From Akebia trifoliata (Eukaryota; Streptophyta; Magnoliopsida; Ranunculales; Lardizabalaceae), in assembly GCA_017979445.1 (NCBI GenBank), contig CM030714.1:44469220-44533219 (forward strand): DNA of 64,000 nucleotides, given 5' to 3'. The notes beneath the pieces were generated by a model that made no database searches, was not told the origin of the DNA, and saw nothing but the letters and a program-made list of their open reading frames with translations. Position numbers and translations under genes: made by a program. This document shows positions 10,101-20,700 of the stretch, in pieces. Every line of letters starts with the position of its first letter. Positions within the stretch are counted from its first letter, which is position 1.

Positions 10101-13100
10101 TCTCTGATAATTTTTTATTTACAAAATCATACATCGAGCCATATATGATATACATACATACAATATAATAATGGGTTGGGACAGACTGAACATTGTTAAG
10201 CCAAAACCTAACCTGGATTTAAGGGACTAGAAAATTTTGAGCCCTAACCCCACATTTTTGGGCTCAATATCAAGGCCCTAAACTTTCTTTCTTTTTTTGG
10301 GCGGACCAGTGAGCCAAACTGGCATAACTCTAGAGTGTGCCCACACTGTCATAGTCAGACTCCCAATCTTAGTAAGGCTTCTGGAACGCGTGAGACATAA
10401 CGCGTCCAAAAGTCTTAGTAAGACTTCTAACCTGACTAACATGGTCAAGGAAGAGCTCTCTAACAAAATACAAAATGGGTTTTGAGGATCTTTATCCTAG
10501 CAGCAAATGTATAATATATCTCATTCCTAGTACATTGTAATACGTTATATCTGTCCTAATTGTGGATGAATCATCTAGTTGACTTGGCTCGACTCAATGG
10601 GCACCCAAGTCAAGTTGAGTTGAGTATTTGAGATTCAAAACTATGATTTACATACTAATGTTGTTTGTGACATATGTGTGAATGGAGGGACAGATATTGG
10701 ATCAAGAGACATTCACAGTGTTGGTGATTGAGTTGTTGGTGATGACGGCCATTGTATCACCAATCTTAACCATGATCTACAAGTCAGCCAGGAGTTTCAC
10801 AACATACAGGCACAGAACATTTCAAAAGCTTGCAAAGGGTAATGTGGAGCTCCGTATATTAGCTTGCGTTCACACCCCAAGAAACGTACCTACGATTATA
10901 AACCTCTTAGAGTCCTCCCACCCAAACAAGGACTCGCCCATTTCGGTGTACGGTCTCCACTTGGTAGAGTTGACCGACTGTACATCCGCCATGCTTGTCG
11001 TCCACAACAATGATACTCGAAACTCCAATAACCAAACCCAAAACCAGTCCGACCAGATCATCCATAACGCGTTCCAAAATTACCAGCAAAACACTAGTAA
11101 TGTGTATGTGCAGACCCTCACTTCTATCTCTTCTTACACTACTATACATGAAGATGTTTGCACCTTGGCTGAGGATAAGCGTGTGACCTTCATTGTTCTT
11201 CCTTTTCACAAGCAACAAACCATAGATGGTGGCATGGAGGTAATAGAGAAATTGAATTTTATTTAGAGTCAGCAATAACCTAACTCGAAAAAAGCCACTC
11301 GAAATTCATTCGCTGATGTGGCATGTGCACAGAAAACCATAGATATTTTTCTTTGGGATACGACAAGGAAAAGATCATTGGTTCCATACACACATTCATG
11401 TCAACAAGTGAATTTTGAGTGGCTTTTTTCCAGTCAATTTATCATAAGTCTTTTATTTATTGAAGTTATTGATATGCTTATTTTAGAAAAATTCTGTTGT
11501 CACGCCAACATTTGTTTGTAATACTCCAATGATAGAATTTAATGGATTCTTGAAATAAAAACATGGTAAATGCTTAAATAACATTGAAATTGACATCGTT
11601 TCAAACATTACTGACGTGGATGTGTCTATAGAACCATAGACGTTTTTCATCGAGATATAAGTGAGAAGCATCTATGGTTCTATCCACACCAATGTCCCAA
11701 ACCTCGTGAATTTCAATGTTACTCCAGCACGACTCATAAAAAATAAGGGTTGTGATCTATTGACTCATTATAAGAAACCCATAAACAAATACACAATCCA
11801 GACCGTGGAATTGATAAATCCAATAGTTAAGATATCTCTTAGGGATTCCAGATACGTGATGTATTCTTAGGATATGTGTTTTATCCTAACCATTGGATTT
11901 CATGTTTGTTTATTAATTCGTTTTTAGAAGTCTACTAGAGTTTGCCCGAGCATCCTCTTTGGAGTTAAAGGAATAAAAAGAGGAAAGATATATATTAAAG
12001 TTAAAAGGGTATTATTGAAAAAAGGGGTAAAAGAGGGAAGATAGTAAAATTAAATTAGATTTTGAGAAGGAAATATAATAAAGTTGAAAGGGTTGAAGAG
12101 AAAAGACAATAAGGTGGGGGTAGCATGGACCCCACTCCACTATAACTAGAGAGGGACGTTTATATGCATAACTGTAGTGGAGTGGGATTCAGGGTTGTGT
12201 TTTATTATATAGATTGAATCTCACCCTAAATTAAATAGGTTTTAATGATTTGGGACTACCTTTTTAAAAAGTTTCATCATGAGACCCCATTTTTTTCTCT
12301 CTTCAACTAAATCAAGGAGAGGGAGAGGAGAAAGGGAGAGTGCCACCAACCGCCATCGCCTATGGCATTAGTTGCTATGGAGAAGAAAATGGAGAGGGAG
12401 AAGGAGAAGAGGCGCATGTCACCATCGTTCTACTTCTCTTTTCTCTCTATGAATTCTTGAAAATCCTAGAAAAAGACTAGAAAAAAAACCACGGGTGTTC
12501 TCATTCTTCATTGGAGTGCCAAAAAAATTGAGCTGCTATAAGAATTTTGGTGTGGCCATAGAAATTCTCTTATATTAGCCCTATTTAGTTTATATGGACT
12601 CAAAAAGTCCATTAAAATGGAAAGATATTCAATTCAATCCAATCTAATCTATTTATTTAGTCTTGATTGATGCTAATCTAAATCTTAAATATATGTGATG
12701 AGATGCATTAACAATGTTGTCATACATCATATACACATTACTACAATGCAACAATACATCTCTGATATATGCCTAAATAATACTTGTATATTCTTTATCA
12801 GGAACTCAACCTGGCCTTCCGCACCATCAACCAAAACGTCTTGGCTAACGCACCTTGTTCCGTTGGAATTCTCCTAGACCGAGGCCTTACTAACAACAAC
12901 ACATCCCACTACATTGCCATGCTCTTCTTCGGAGGCCCAGACGATCGAGAAGCGCTATCTTATGCTAAAAGGATGGCCGAACAGCCCGACATCAGCCTAA
13001 CTGTTCTTCGGTTCCTTCCGGGGGATGACCTAAAGGTGGAAGACTCTTATCAACAAACAAGTTTAAGCATGATCACCGAGAAGGATAGAGAAAAACATAG

Positions 13101-13497
13101 CGACGATGAGTTTATAAGGAAGTTTAGGATGAAGAGTGCTTTAGATGAGAAAATTGTATTCAAAGAAACGGTGGTGAACAGTGTGGAGGATACGGTTGAA
13201 GCTATAAGGTCCTTAGATAGTATTCATGACTTGTACATAGTTGGGAGGGGGCAGACGATGTCTATTGAGCTCATAGTGGGGCTGAATGAGTGGAGTGAGT
13301 GTCCAGAGTTGGGTGTGATTGGAGACATGTTGGCATCTTCGGACTTCAGTGCAACTATGTCGGTGTTGGTAGTGCAACAATATGGGGGTGGAGGAACATA
13401 TGGAGGAAGTGAGCTGGGAACACCAGACAGCCAACAGAGTAGTGGGAAGCAGTTTAACAGGAACTTCAATCGCTTGTCACCCGAATGGAGAAATTAA
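7187..13497 (+). CDS. CHX-family monovalent cation/H+ exchanger
   Basis: Four exons join in frame: 7187-7441, 8466-9509, 10694-11239 and 12802-13497, giving 846 residues, a usual CHX length. The ATG at 7187 is chosen because the family N-terminus (IWQEKKPLQFSLVLFFTQ) follows at the right distance. Residues about 40-470 form the roughly 12-helix CPA2 antiporter domain with QPTIIAEVLAGILLGPS across the first junction, ITAFPV (about 197-202) and FGPFVFGLVIPKG. The C-terminal third is soluble, with APCSVGILLDRG, as in CHX proteins. The family exchanges K+ or Na+ for H+ in plasma membrane and endomembranes. Odd point: where family members usually read VNDVAAW, this protein has LIEMSCW (Ile228-Glu229), so transport chemistry may differ. 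Subclade not assigned. Confidence 0.93.
11285..11435. mobile_element. Hairpin MITE in CHX intron 3
   Basis: A near-perfect fold: GAAAAAAGCCACTCGAAATTC on the left and GAATTTTGAGTGGCTTTTTTC on the right, with arms of about 70 bp. The inner arms carry ACCATAGAT-like and CTTTGGGATA blocks also seen in the element at 11578-11735. Non-coding, inside the intron and in neither splice signal. Confidence 0.6.
11578..11735. mobile_element. Second hairpin MITE in CHX intron 3, related to one at 28,010
   Basis: Inverted arms AACATTGAAATTGAC / GTGAATTTCAATGTT and GGATGTGTCTATAGAACC / GGTTCTATCCACACC flank a short loop. The block after the right arm, ACTCCAGCACGACTC, recurs at 28,010-28,190 as ACTCCGGCACGACTC, which ties the two loci to one family. 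Confidence 0.6.
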
Positions 13498-13961
13498 AAC
13501 ATGCCCTAAGAAGATGATTATAGCTATTTCAACATGAATCAGAGAACAAAAAAATAGAAAAAATGCTACCTTTTGGTGGGTTGGCTTTGGTTGTAGCAAG
13601 CACTATGGTGGAAAATGTCTCAAAAAAATGACCCCTCAACCTTAATAATTTCCAAATGAGACACTCTTAGTAGTCCACGTGGTACTCAGTAAAACATTTG
13701 ACCCATTTTTCGGTGAACCTACATGGTAAAATATCGAACTTCTATTTTTTTGGTGCTAGGCAAGCGAGTTAGTGGTCAACAATTAGTGGGTGAAGGTGGT
13801 TTTAGAACCCATGTCATGATATCAACACTCACGAACCTTGTCAACTTCGCTAAGTTGGCTCCTTCCAATAAAATATCAAGCTTGATTGGACTTTTCTAGC
13901 CTCTAACGACATTGAAGGCTAGAATATTCCAACCTAATTAGATAAATGAAATGTTAGTCCT

Positions 13962-13997
13962 CGTCATCATCGTCATCATCATCATCATCATCATCAA
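13962..13997. repeat. (CAT)n trinucleotide repeat
   Basis: Run of CAT units interrupted by CGT, in intergenic DNA between two convergent genes. Confidence 0.85.
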
Positions 13998-15125
13998 AGC
14001 TTTATCATAAAAATTTGGGGATCAGTTATGTAGTATCCAAAAGGGGTCAGCAAAAATCTCTAGTGCATAATTTTGCAAAAAATCTCGACCTTTTTCTTAC
14101 CCTCACTAAGGTCTGCGTAGGCCCAATGACTCGATCTCATCATTGGACAACTAGAACTTCAAAGCCAGAGACTCAAACTCTTGGATGAAGTTCATTTGTT
14201 TTTATCACATTTGTTATGTAAGAACTATCCAATACATGGACTGTTTTTTGCCTAATTGGGATCAGTTTTGTTTGTTAATATTACATAATAGAGTTCAGAA
14301 TTTTCTGAAGCTGGGGACAGATGTTTCCAAATAAAGCAATAAATATGTAATGAAGCTGGCAATTTCGCAAAACTGCGATTCTAAGAGGACAAGATTAGAA
14401 TGATGAGAAAAATTGAAGGTTTGAAATGAACGAGAGGAAGACCAAAAAAAAAAAGTGGATTGAGGTAGTGAGAACGAATACGATTGCATTTGAATTAACA
14501 GAATACATGACTTTAGACAGCATTAAACGGAGAAACAAGTGCCTCATGCATGCTCACAATACCTATCTCACTTCCTCTTAGAAAACCGAAAAAGTCTCCC
14601 CCATAGTAACCCGGGGCAGGGGACGCACTGCCCCCTTACAACCCCATTGCCAACTCAGCGTGGAGCTGGACCCACATAATTTCTCGTGGTGAACAGTACC
14701 CAACAAGATCTTAATTCAAGACATCTAACCCAAAAATTCTAAAAAGACATCAAAAGTTGTATACTAATCTGTCCTTCATACTAGATACACTCTTCTCAAA
14801 GGCCTAATCAAATTGGCCTAAAAACTCAATTCAGAGCTATTATATATATAATCCAAAATAACTTCATCTAGTATTCATCACAGATATGAAACCAATTCAA
14901 TCTACAAAGTACCACAGATTCAGATGATATATTGGTGCCAAAGAACAAGTATAGTTGTAAGAAACATGAATCTCCATCTCACTTAGGATCAAATTAACTG
15001 ATGAACAGCTTTGAATTCTCAGTAAAGAATCCACAGATGAACAATGCTCTTAAATTGTTTATACCCAATTATTCAAAATATAAACTGAATAAATCCATGA
15101 AGAGAAGAACTCTAAAATGATACAA

Positions 15126-15134
15126 GTGTGTGTG

Positions 15135-15165
<31 letters not shown>
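15126..15165. repeat. Compound (TG)n(TA)n(GA)n microsatellite
   Basis: GTGTGTGTG, then TATATATATA, then GAGAGAGAGAGAGAG, about 180 bp past the ATPC1 stop codon. It may lie in that gene's 3'UTR. Confidence 0.9.
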
Positions 15166-15342
15166 TAGGGTAAGAAAAACATAACTCACCATACAAGAAG
15201 CTCGACACAGCTATGAATTACAATTATAACTGTTCTTATAGAAGCATATTTCAAGGAATTAGAAAATACACATAAAAAAGAGAACAAAAAAGACGTACAG
15301 AGAAAAACGATAATGGGGATGTAATAACCATACCCAATCAAA

Positions 15343-16476
15343 TTATACAAGAGCATCAGCCCCAGCAACAATCTCCAATATTTCACCAGTGATCTTAGCC
15401 TGACGTTGCCGATTGAACTGCATGGAGAGGGATTTCTTCAACTCACTTGCATTATCTGATGCATTGCTCATCGCACTCATCCTTGCAGCGAGCTCACTTG
15501 CAAGCGATTCTTGCAACGCCCTTAAAATTTGGCTGTTTAAATACAGAGGCAATAAAGCATCAAGGATCTGAACTGGGTCTTGTTCAAATTGCAAAATTGG
15601 GGAGAATTCAACTGTCTTGGTCATAACCGTGTCCCTCTCGACCGTCAATTTCCCTTCCTTGGTCGTCAATCTGAACAACTCGTCCTCCGCAGCATCCACA
15701 CAATTACCATTTATATCACAAATCTCTCCCTTCGGCGAGAGGGGAAGTAAAGTGTGAATTACGGGATCCGATTTAACCAAGGAGACGAATTTGGTGTACA
15801 ATAGTTCCACCTTATCAACCTCTTCACTAACGAAGAGTGAGAACACATCATCCGCAATAGCTTGAGCTTCTCTTGTGGTGGGGAGGTTCCCACCTTCGAA
15901 AAACTTATCGACCGGAATATAAGGCCGACGGAGGAAATATGAATTACCCTTTTTACCTATACTAATAACAGTGTACTCTAGACCAAGACCCTTCAATTCA
16001 GCTATCCGGGACTCAGCCTTTTTAATAATTGCATTGTTGAAACCACCACATAGACCACGATCACCGGTTACAACGACAAGGCCTACTTTCTTGACCGTCC
16101 GAACATTCGTGAGAGGTACATCAATGTCTTCAGTCTGGAGTTGCTCATTGATGTTGTAGAGAACCTCGACAAGAGTCTCCGAGAAAGGTCGGGCATTAAC
16201 GACAGCTTCTTGGGCTCTTCGAACCTTAGCTGCCGCGACAAGCTTCATTGCTTCCGTGATCTTTTGGGTATTCTTGACTGAATCGATACGTTCTCGAAGC
16301 TCACGAAGACCGCATTGAATTGGATTCGATGAGGATAAGCGAGAGGGGGTGATGGTTGTTGTTGAATTATAGGAAGGTAGACGACATGGGTTGAGAAAAG
16401 ATCTGAAGGAGAGTGAAGAAGGATCAGATGGAGAAGGTTTTGAGGAGACCCACATTGTTAGATTGGAGCAAGACAT
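15343..16476 (-). CDS. ATPC1: ATP synthase gamma chain, chloroplastic
   Basis: A single uninterrupted 377-residue frame. The first 50 or so residues are Ser/Thr/Pro-rich and poor in acidic residues, a chloroplast transit peptide. The mature chain starts near GLRELRERIDSVKNTQKITEAMK, the N-terminal coiled-coil shaft, and ends with NASELKKSLSMQFNRQRQAKIT, the C-terminal shaft helix that turns inside the alpha3beta3 head. TGDRGLCGGFN (137-147) is the conserved Rossmann-side motif. Cys253 and Cys259 in EICDINGNCVDAAEDE form the plant-specific disulfide that thioredoxin reduces to activate CF1 in light, so this is the chloroplast enzyme, not the mitochondrial one. The leader upstream (about 16,480-16,620) is CT-rich on the coding strand. 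Complete, with no defects seen. Confidence 0.97.
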   Translation of the reverse strand: MSCSNLTMWVSSKPSPSDPSSLSFRSFLNPCRLPSYNSTTTITPSRLSSSNPIQCGLRELRERIDSVKNTQKITEAMKLVAAAKVRRAQEAVVNARPFSETLVEVLYNINEQLQTEDIDVPLTNVRTVKKVGLVVVTGDRGLCGGFNNAIIKKAESRIAELKGLGLEYTVISIGKKGNSYFLRRPYIPVDKFFEGGNLPTTREAQAIADDVFSLFVSEEVDKVELLYTKFVSLVKSDPVIHTLLPLSPKGEICDINGNCVDAAEDELFRLTTKEGKLTVERDTVMTKTVEFSPILQFEQDPVQILDALLPLYLNSQILRALQESLASELAARMSAMSNASDNASELKKSLSMQFNRQRQAKITGEILEIVAGADALV

Positions 16477-17702
16477 GGTTTTGATGGGTGTTTTTTGCGC
16501 TGCAGAGATACAGAGAGAGGGAGAGGGAGAGAAAGAGAAGCAGAGTTATTTTGTGAGTTTCTTTGGAAAGAAATGAGTGGAGGGAAATGAGAGGTGGAGG
16601 GAGAGTGAAGGTTTGGATTGGGTTTGGGGATAGGATTTTGACCGTTGGAGATTATGGGCTTTTGAGTGAGGGTGTGGATTCATACTCAATCTAAACTCTG
16701 AAGAGGGTTATGTGACTGGGATTTTTTTTGTTGTTTTAATGTCTGAATTGCCCTCCATAATTTCTCCAAATCACAGAAATGTCCTATGCTTAATAGGCTT
16801 GTTTAGTGGGGTTATTGAGGTTGATAAAGTACCTTGGCTAAAGAAAATTAGACCCTTTGGTGAAGATGAACATAATAATGTTTGGAACTGGTCATTTTTG
16901 CATTTGGAGTATTTTAATGGAGACTAAATTATCAATCAGGATGGAACTCTAGATTTATATATGTCAATGATTCAAGGTCCTGCAATTGTTGTTGGATGTA
17001 TGGTCTTTTAACATTGATTTTGTTTCATGTACTCAATTATTGCAGAGATTTATTTCCAAAATTTTAGATTCTAGAAAATATAAAGAGGAACAAATGATTT
17101 TATAGACACCTCTCTAAACAAAAGCTCCTTTTATTTTAAGTCTATTTGGGAATTAAAAAACAAAATGCAAACAAACACTAGGCGAACCAGCTTCCACAAC
17201 CATGGTATTTTCGGGCTGTTGGGTCTCCAAGTATTCAATAACCCGCTACACTGTTAGAGCCAAAATATAATTGACATCACCATTCCAAAAATTTGGTGTC
17301 CGCAGAACAAATCTTATTCTTCCATTCAATTCTTCATGTGTGTTAATGTCAGAGCCAAAATGTGAAAATTCAAGTTATCCAAAACTTCACATTTCCTTTT
17401 ATAATGCTTACATACTGAAGTTCATTATACACACATTTTTCTCTTTTGATGACGGGTGTCAAGACAAGTGGACCCAACTAGCAGGGTGAGGCAACTGGCA
17501 TCTTAGAGCATCATATCTCGCCCAAACCTCGGGTACATGAAATACCCCACAAACCACACATACCAGGTAAGCCGGGATAAATCCGTGTGGGTGGCCAACT
17601 GGCCACTACCCCCAACACTCATTGGTTATACACACATTTTGCTTTTACAAGTACAAACATTAAAAAATGTGCTACATGATCAATAACAAACAAATCCCAT
17701 GA
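16477..17702. other. Intergenic region upstream of ATPC1
   Basis: Holds the pyrimidine-rich ATPC1 leader and promoter on the minus strand (about 16,480-16,700) and, near 17,485-17,567, one copy of a dispersed repeat whose inverted partner is at 25,129-25,207. No further gene seen. Confidence 0.5.
17485..17567 (+). repeat. Dispersed repeat, copy 1 (inverted partner at 25,129-25,207)
   Basis: GTGAGGCAACTGGCATCTTAG ... CCCCACAAACCACACATACC closely matches the reverse complement of 25,129-25,207 over about 80 bp. Unknown family; no ends or target duplication identified. Confidence 0.6.
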
Positions 17703-20700
17703 TCAGCTCCGACTGTGTACGGACTTGCTTAGTTGCGAGGCAAGAACTACCGACTTTGCATCTGTATTTGTCATCACCCACTCCCTCTCAGCACGTCGCC
17801 TATGTTGCCTTGCATTCTTTGCTCTCTTTGGTGCTAATCGTGTGTCCCTCTCTACAAATGCAAGCCTGAATCTCTCGGCCATGGGCAATTCAGTAGAGCC
17901 TGAAACAGATGGAGCTATGATCCTTGGAGCAACTCCGCATACTGCCCATGTCTTGGGATCAATGTCCATGACAACATGATCATCCAATGTTAGATTTGGT
18001 AATGCCTCATTGGGTACTACTACTCCTCGGAAACCAAATGGTGATGGTTGTGGGTTCACTATGATGCGTGGGCATTCAGTGACCAAGGTCTCCTGTGAAT
18101 CCTCATCGATCTTTGGCTGAAATTTTTTATGAAAGTATACCTAAATAGTTAACCTCATGAACAAATTAAAAGGGAAACTAGACATTTCACACTGTATTCA
18201 TATACGATGCAAGAAAAGGAATTTTCTTGTTAAGAAGTGCATACCCATACAAGCCAACGCAGTGATTCTGCACCATCAGAAATATCCGTGCTATCGAGTT
18301 CCTCCCACGACTCTCCCCCCACATCATTCAATTTTGGCTTCAAGATACCTAAGCATCTGCGTGCGGTACTGTCACTCCTCGGGCACCCACTGCAACCAAT
18401 TGGATTTTAACCAATTAGTAGCCCATTACAATCGCAATGAGGGGTTCACCAAAATGGGATAGACTAAATAAGACTTTTCATTCATGAGATGATTGCATGG
18501 TATTCAAGTATTTGGAAATTCCTGAAGCAATATGAGGAAGAAAGCATAGGACTCCCAAAAGGTTGGAAGTGTGAAAATCAATATGAGGCACCCTTTTAAG
18601 GATAGGTTTTAAAAAGTTTTGCTTTTGAAAAATGTTTAGGAAATGTGTAAAAAAGTTAAAAAATAAAAAAATTGGATCCCGAAAAAGTTTAGAGGAAGAA
18701 AGCATACCCACATCTCAGTATCTCCAATGAACGGCAATGGCATACAAGCTCTGAAACACCAAGTGCAGTAATTTTGCTGCAACGGCTGCATAAGAAACAT
18801 CTCTATGATAATTGGGAAAATTAAGAACCGAATTGAAGTTTTATAGAATAGGTGAGAAGATACTATAAAGTGTAAAACAAAGTATAGAGCTAAAAGAGTA
18901 AATAGAAGGTGCGCATTGATTAGACCATTCAGGACAGTTTATCAATGGCATACTGATAAATGTGACAGACCGTAGGAGGTTGAGCCTACCAACAACGGTT
19001 CGTCTGGCAGATCTCCTACTATTGAGACCATCACTCCCATAGAATTTGTCTTGATTGTTTACCATTTGTTTTTTCCGATGATCGAACATCTATCCCCAGG
19101 GGAGACCCATTCAATCAATGGGTCCCACGAGCGTCCAGCCTACATGTGTGCGACATGAAACTGTAACACCTAGGTTTTGCGGCTCACATGACAGGAACTT
19201 AGATTTCCTCTAGTTGAAACTAGATGCAAATTCATGCTACTATACCTTATATCAACAGCTCGGAGAGATTTACACATCCTTGCGGCTTTTGTCAGGCCAA
19301 AGTCAGAAACATCAGACCCCGAGATATCCAGGATGTCAAAGGAACCATCCGCCAGTGAAATGAGGATGTCATCATTCAGTAACTTTCTTCTCCTAGCAAT
19401 TGCCACCATTGCCATCTATTGATCAAGTATACAAGTTTAGAACATTAGAACAAAATTTGATAAGTACATACATATATTAAATTGTCTTTATCGCACAATA
19501 TGATATGGTTTTTATCCCTTCAGTTCTTCAGAGATATCAGATAAATGACTTGATAATTGCAGTCAAAACAGGCCTGGCCTAATTTTATGAATGTGGAAAA
19601 TTCAATGAAACTAGTAAACTCGGCTATGTCATGAATGCAATTACCCAGGACATAAAAACTATCTGTAGTGTGAAAATGAATATCCATGGCAATATATTAT
19701 GAATCCCAAATAAATACAAAATCAACAAAAATAGGTGCCTTTGAATTCTTCAAAGACTCCTGATCAGTAAAACATATTGGATTTAATATCCATAATGATG
19801 TCTTGATGCTCCTCTCCTTACCTTGAAATTCCTCGCACCACGAAAGCGACCCGCATGAACTTCCTGGTATAAATCCCACCGTTACACAACATGTACACAA
19901 GTAGCTTGAGCTCAAACAGAAAATCCAGAAAGAAATTAAGTGTCTATCCCCCCACCCCAACCCCCCGTGACGGAGAAGTATGCACTCATAGTGGATTCTT
20001 TGTTTGCCCAAAAAAAAGACATGTCGGGCAACCCTTTTGATCGTCCAACAAAAACGCACAACTAGCTGTCACTGTTTTTTTCTCTCCAAATCCCCCCAAT
20101 AAACTGTCAAAGGCAGAAGATTCGAAAGGATTCTACATACATGATAAGATCAGGATGAAAAGAGAACCTGGGTGGATCTAGAAAGAAGAATCACACAACA
20201 TTAACGGATAGAAAGAAGTAGGGTCGAACTGAAAAAACAATTGGACAATGGCTAAAAAGATGATTAATGTTCTCTCCATTCTTCTTACATGTCACGCAGA
20301 AATCAACAAAGATTTTTGACAAGTTATCAGCTTGGCAACAGGTAAATTTTTTCTAAGGCAGCTGACTATGCAAGGAATGACATCTTAGATATGATTTGAG
20401 AACCCCAAATAAAAGGTATTACAGATATTACAGAAAACTTCTGGTCCTGACACTTGAGTCATATCCTTTTGTCTTCTGTCGTTGAGAAAATGTAGAAAGA
20501 AGAAATATGCTCCTTCAATGCAGGGATGGCCTGTCCTAGTTATTCAAATTTCTTACGAGACCTAAGTTCCAATGGCGCTGCCTACTGCTGTTTGAGCAGC
20601 AAATCTGGTGCCCCTGAATTACAAGTACGTGCAGAGATCCATGAAACCAGCCGACCCCGTACTTCTGTAACCATCACAATAATATTGTGGAAACTTGCTC

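Larger units (their letters stand above)
13498..15342. other. Intergenic region between CHX and ATPC1
   Basis: Contains the 3' flank of CHX, a CAT/CGT trinucleotide run (about 13,962-13,997) and a mixed TG-TA-GA microsatellite (about 15,126-15,165) in the 3' flank of ATPC1. No other gene or clear transposon end seen. Confidence 0.6.

Noticed and set aside
9812..10275. Possible further hAT-like element in CHX intron 2 (TTGTCAATGGGC ... CAAGGCCCTA)
   Set aside because: The ends are too diverged to pair convincingly and no 8-bp duplication was found.
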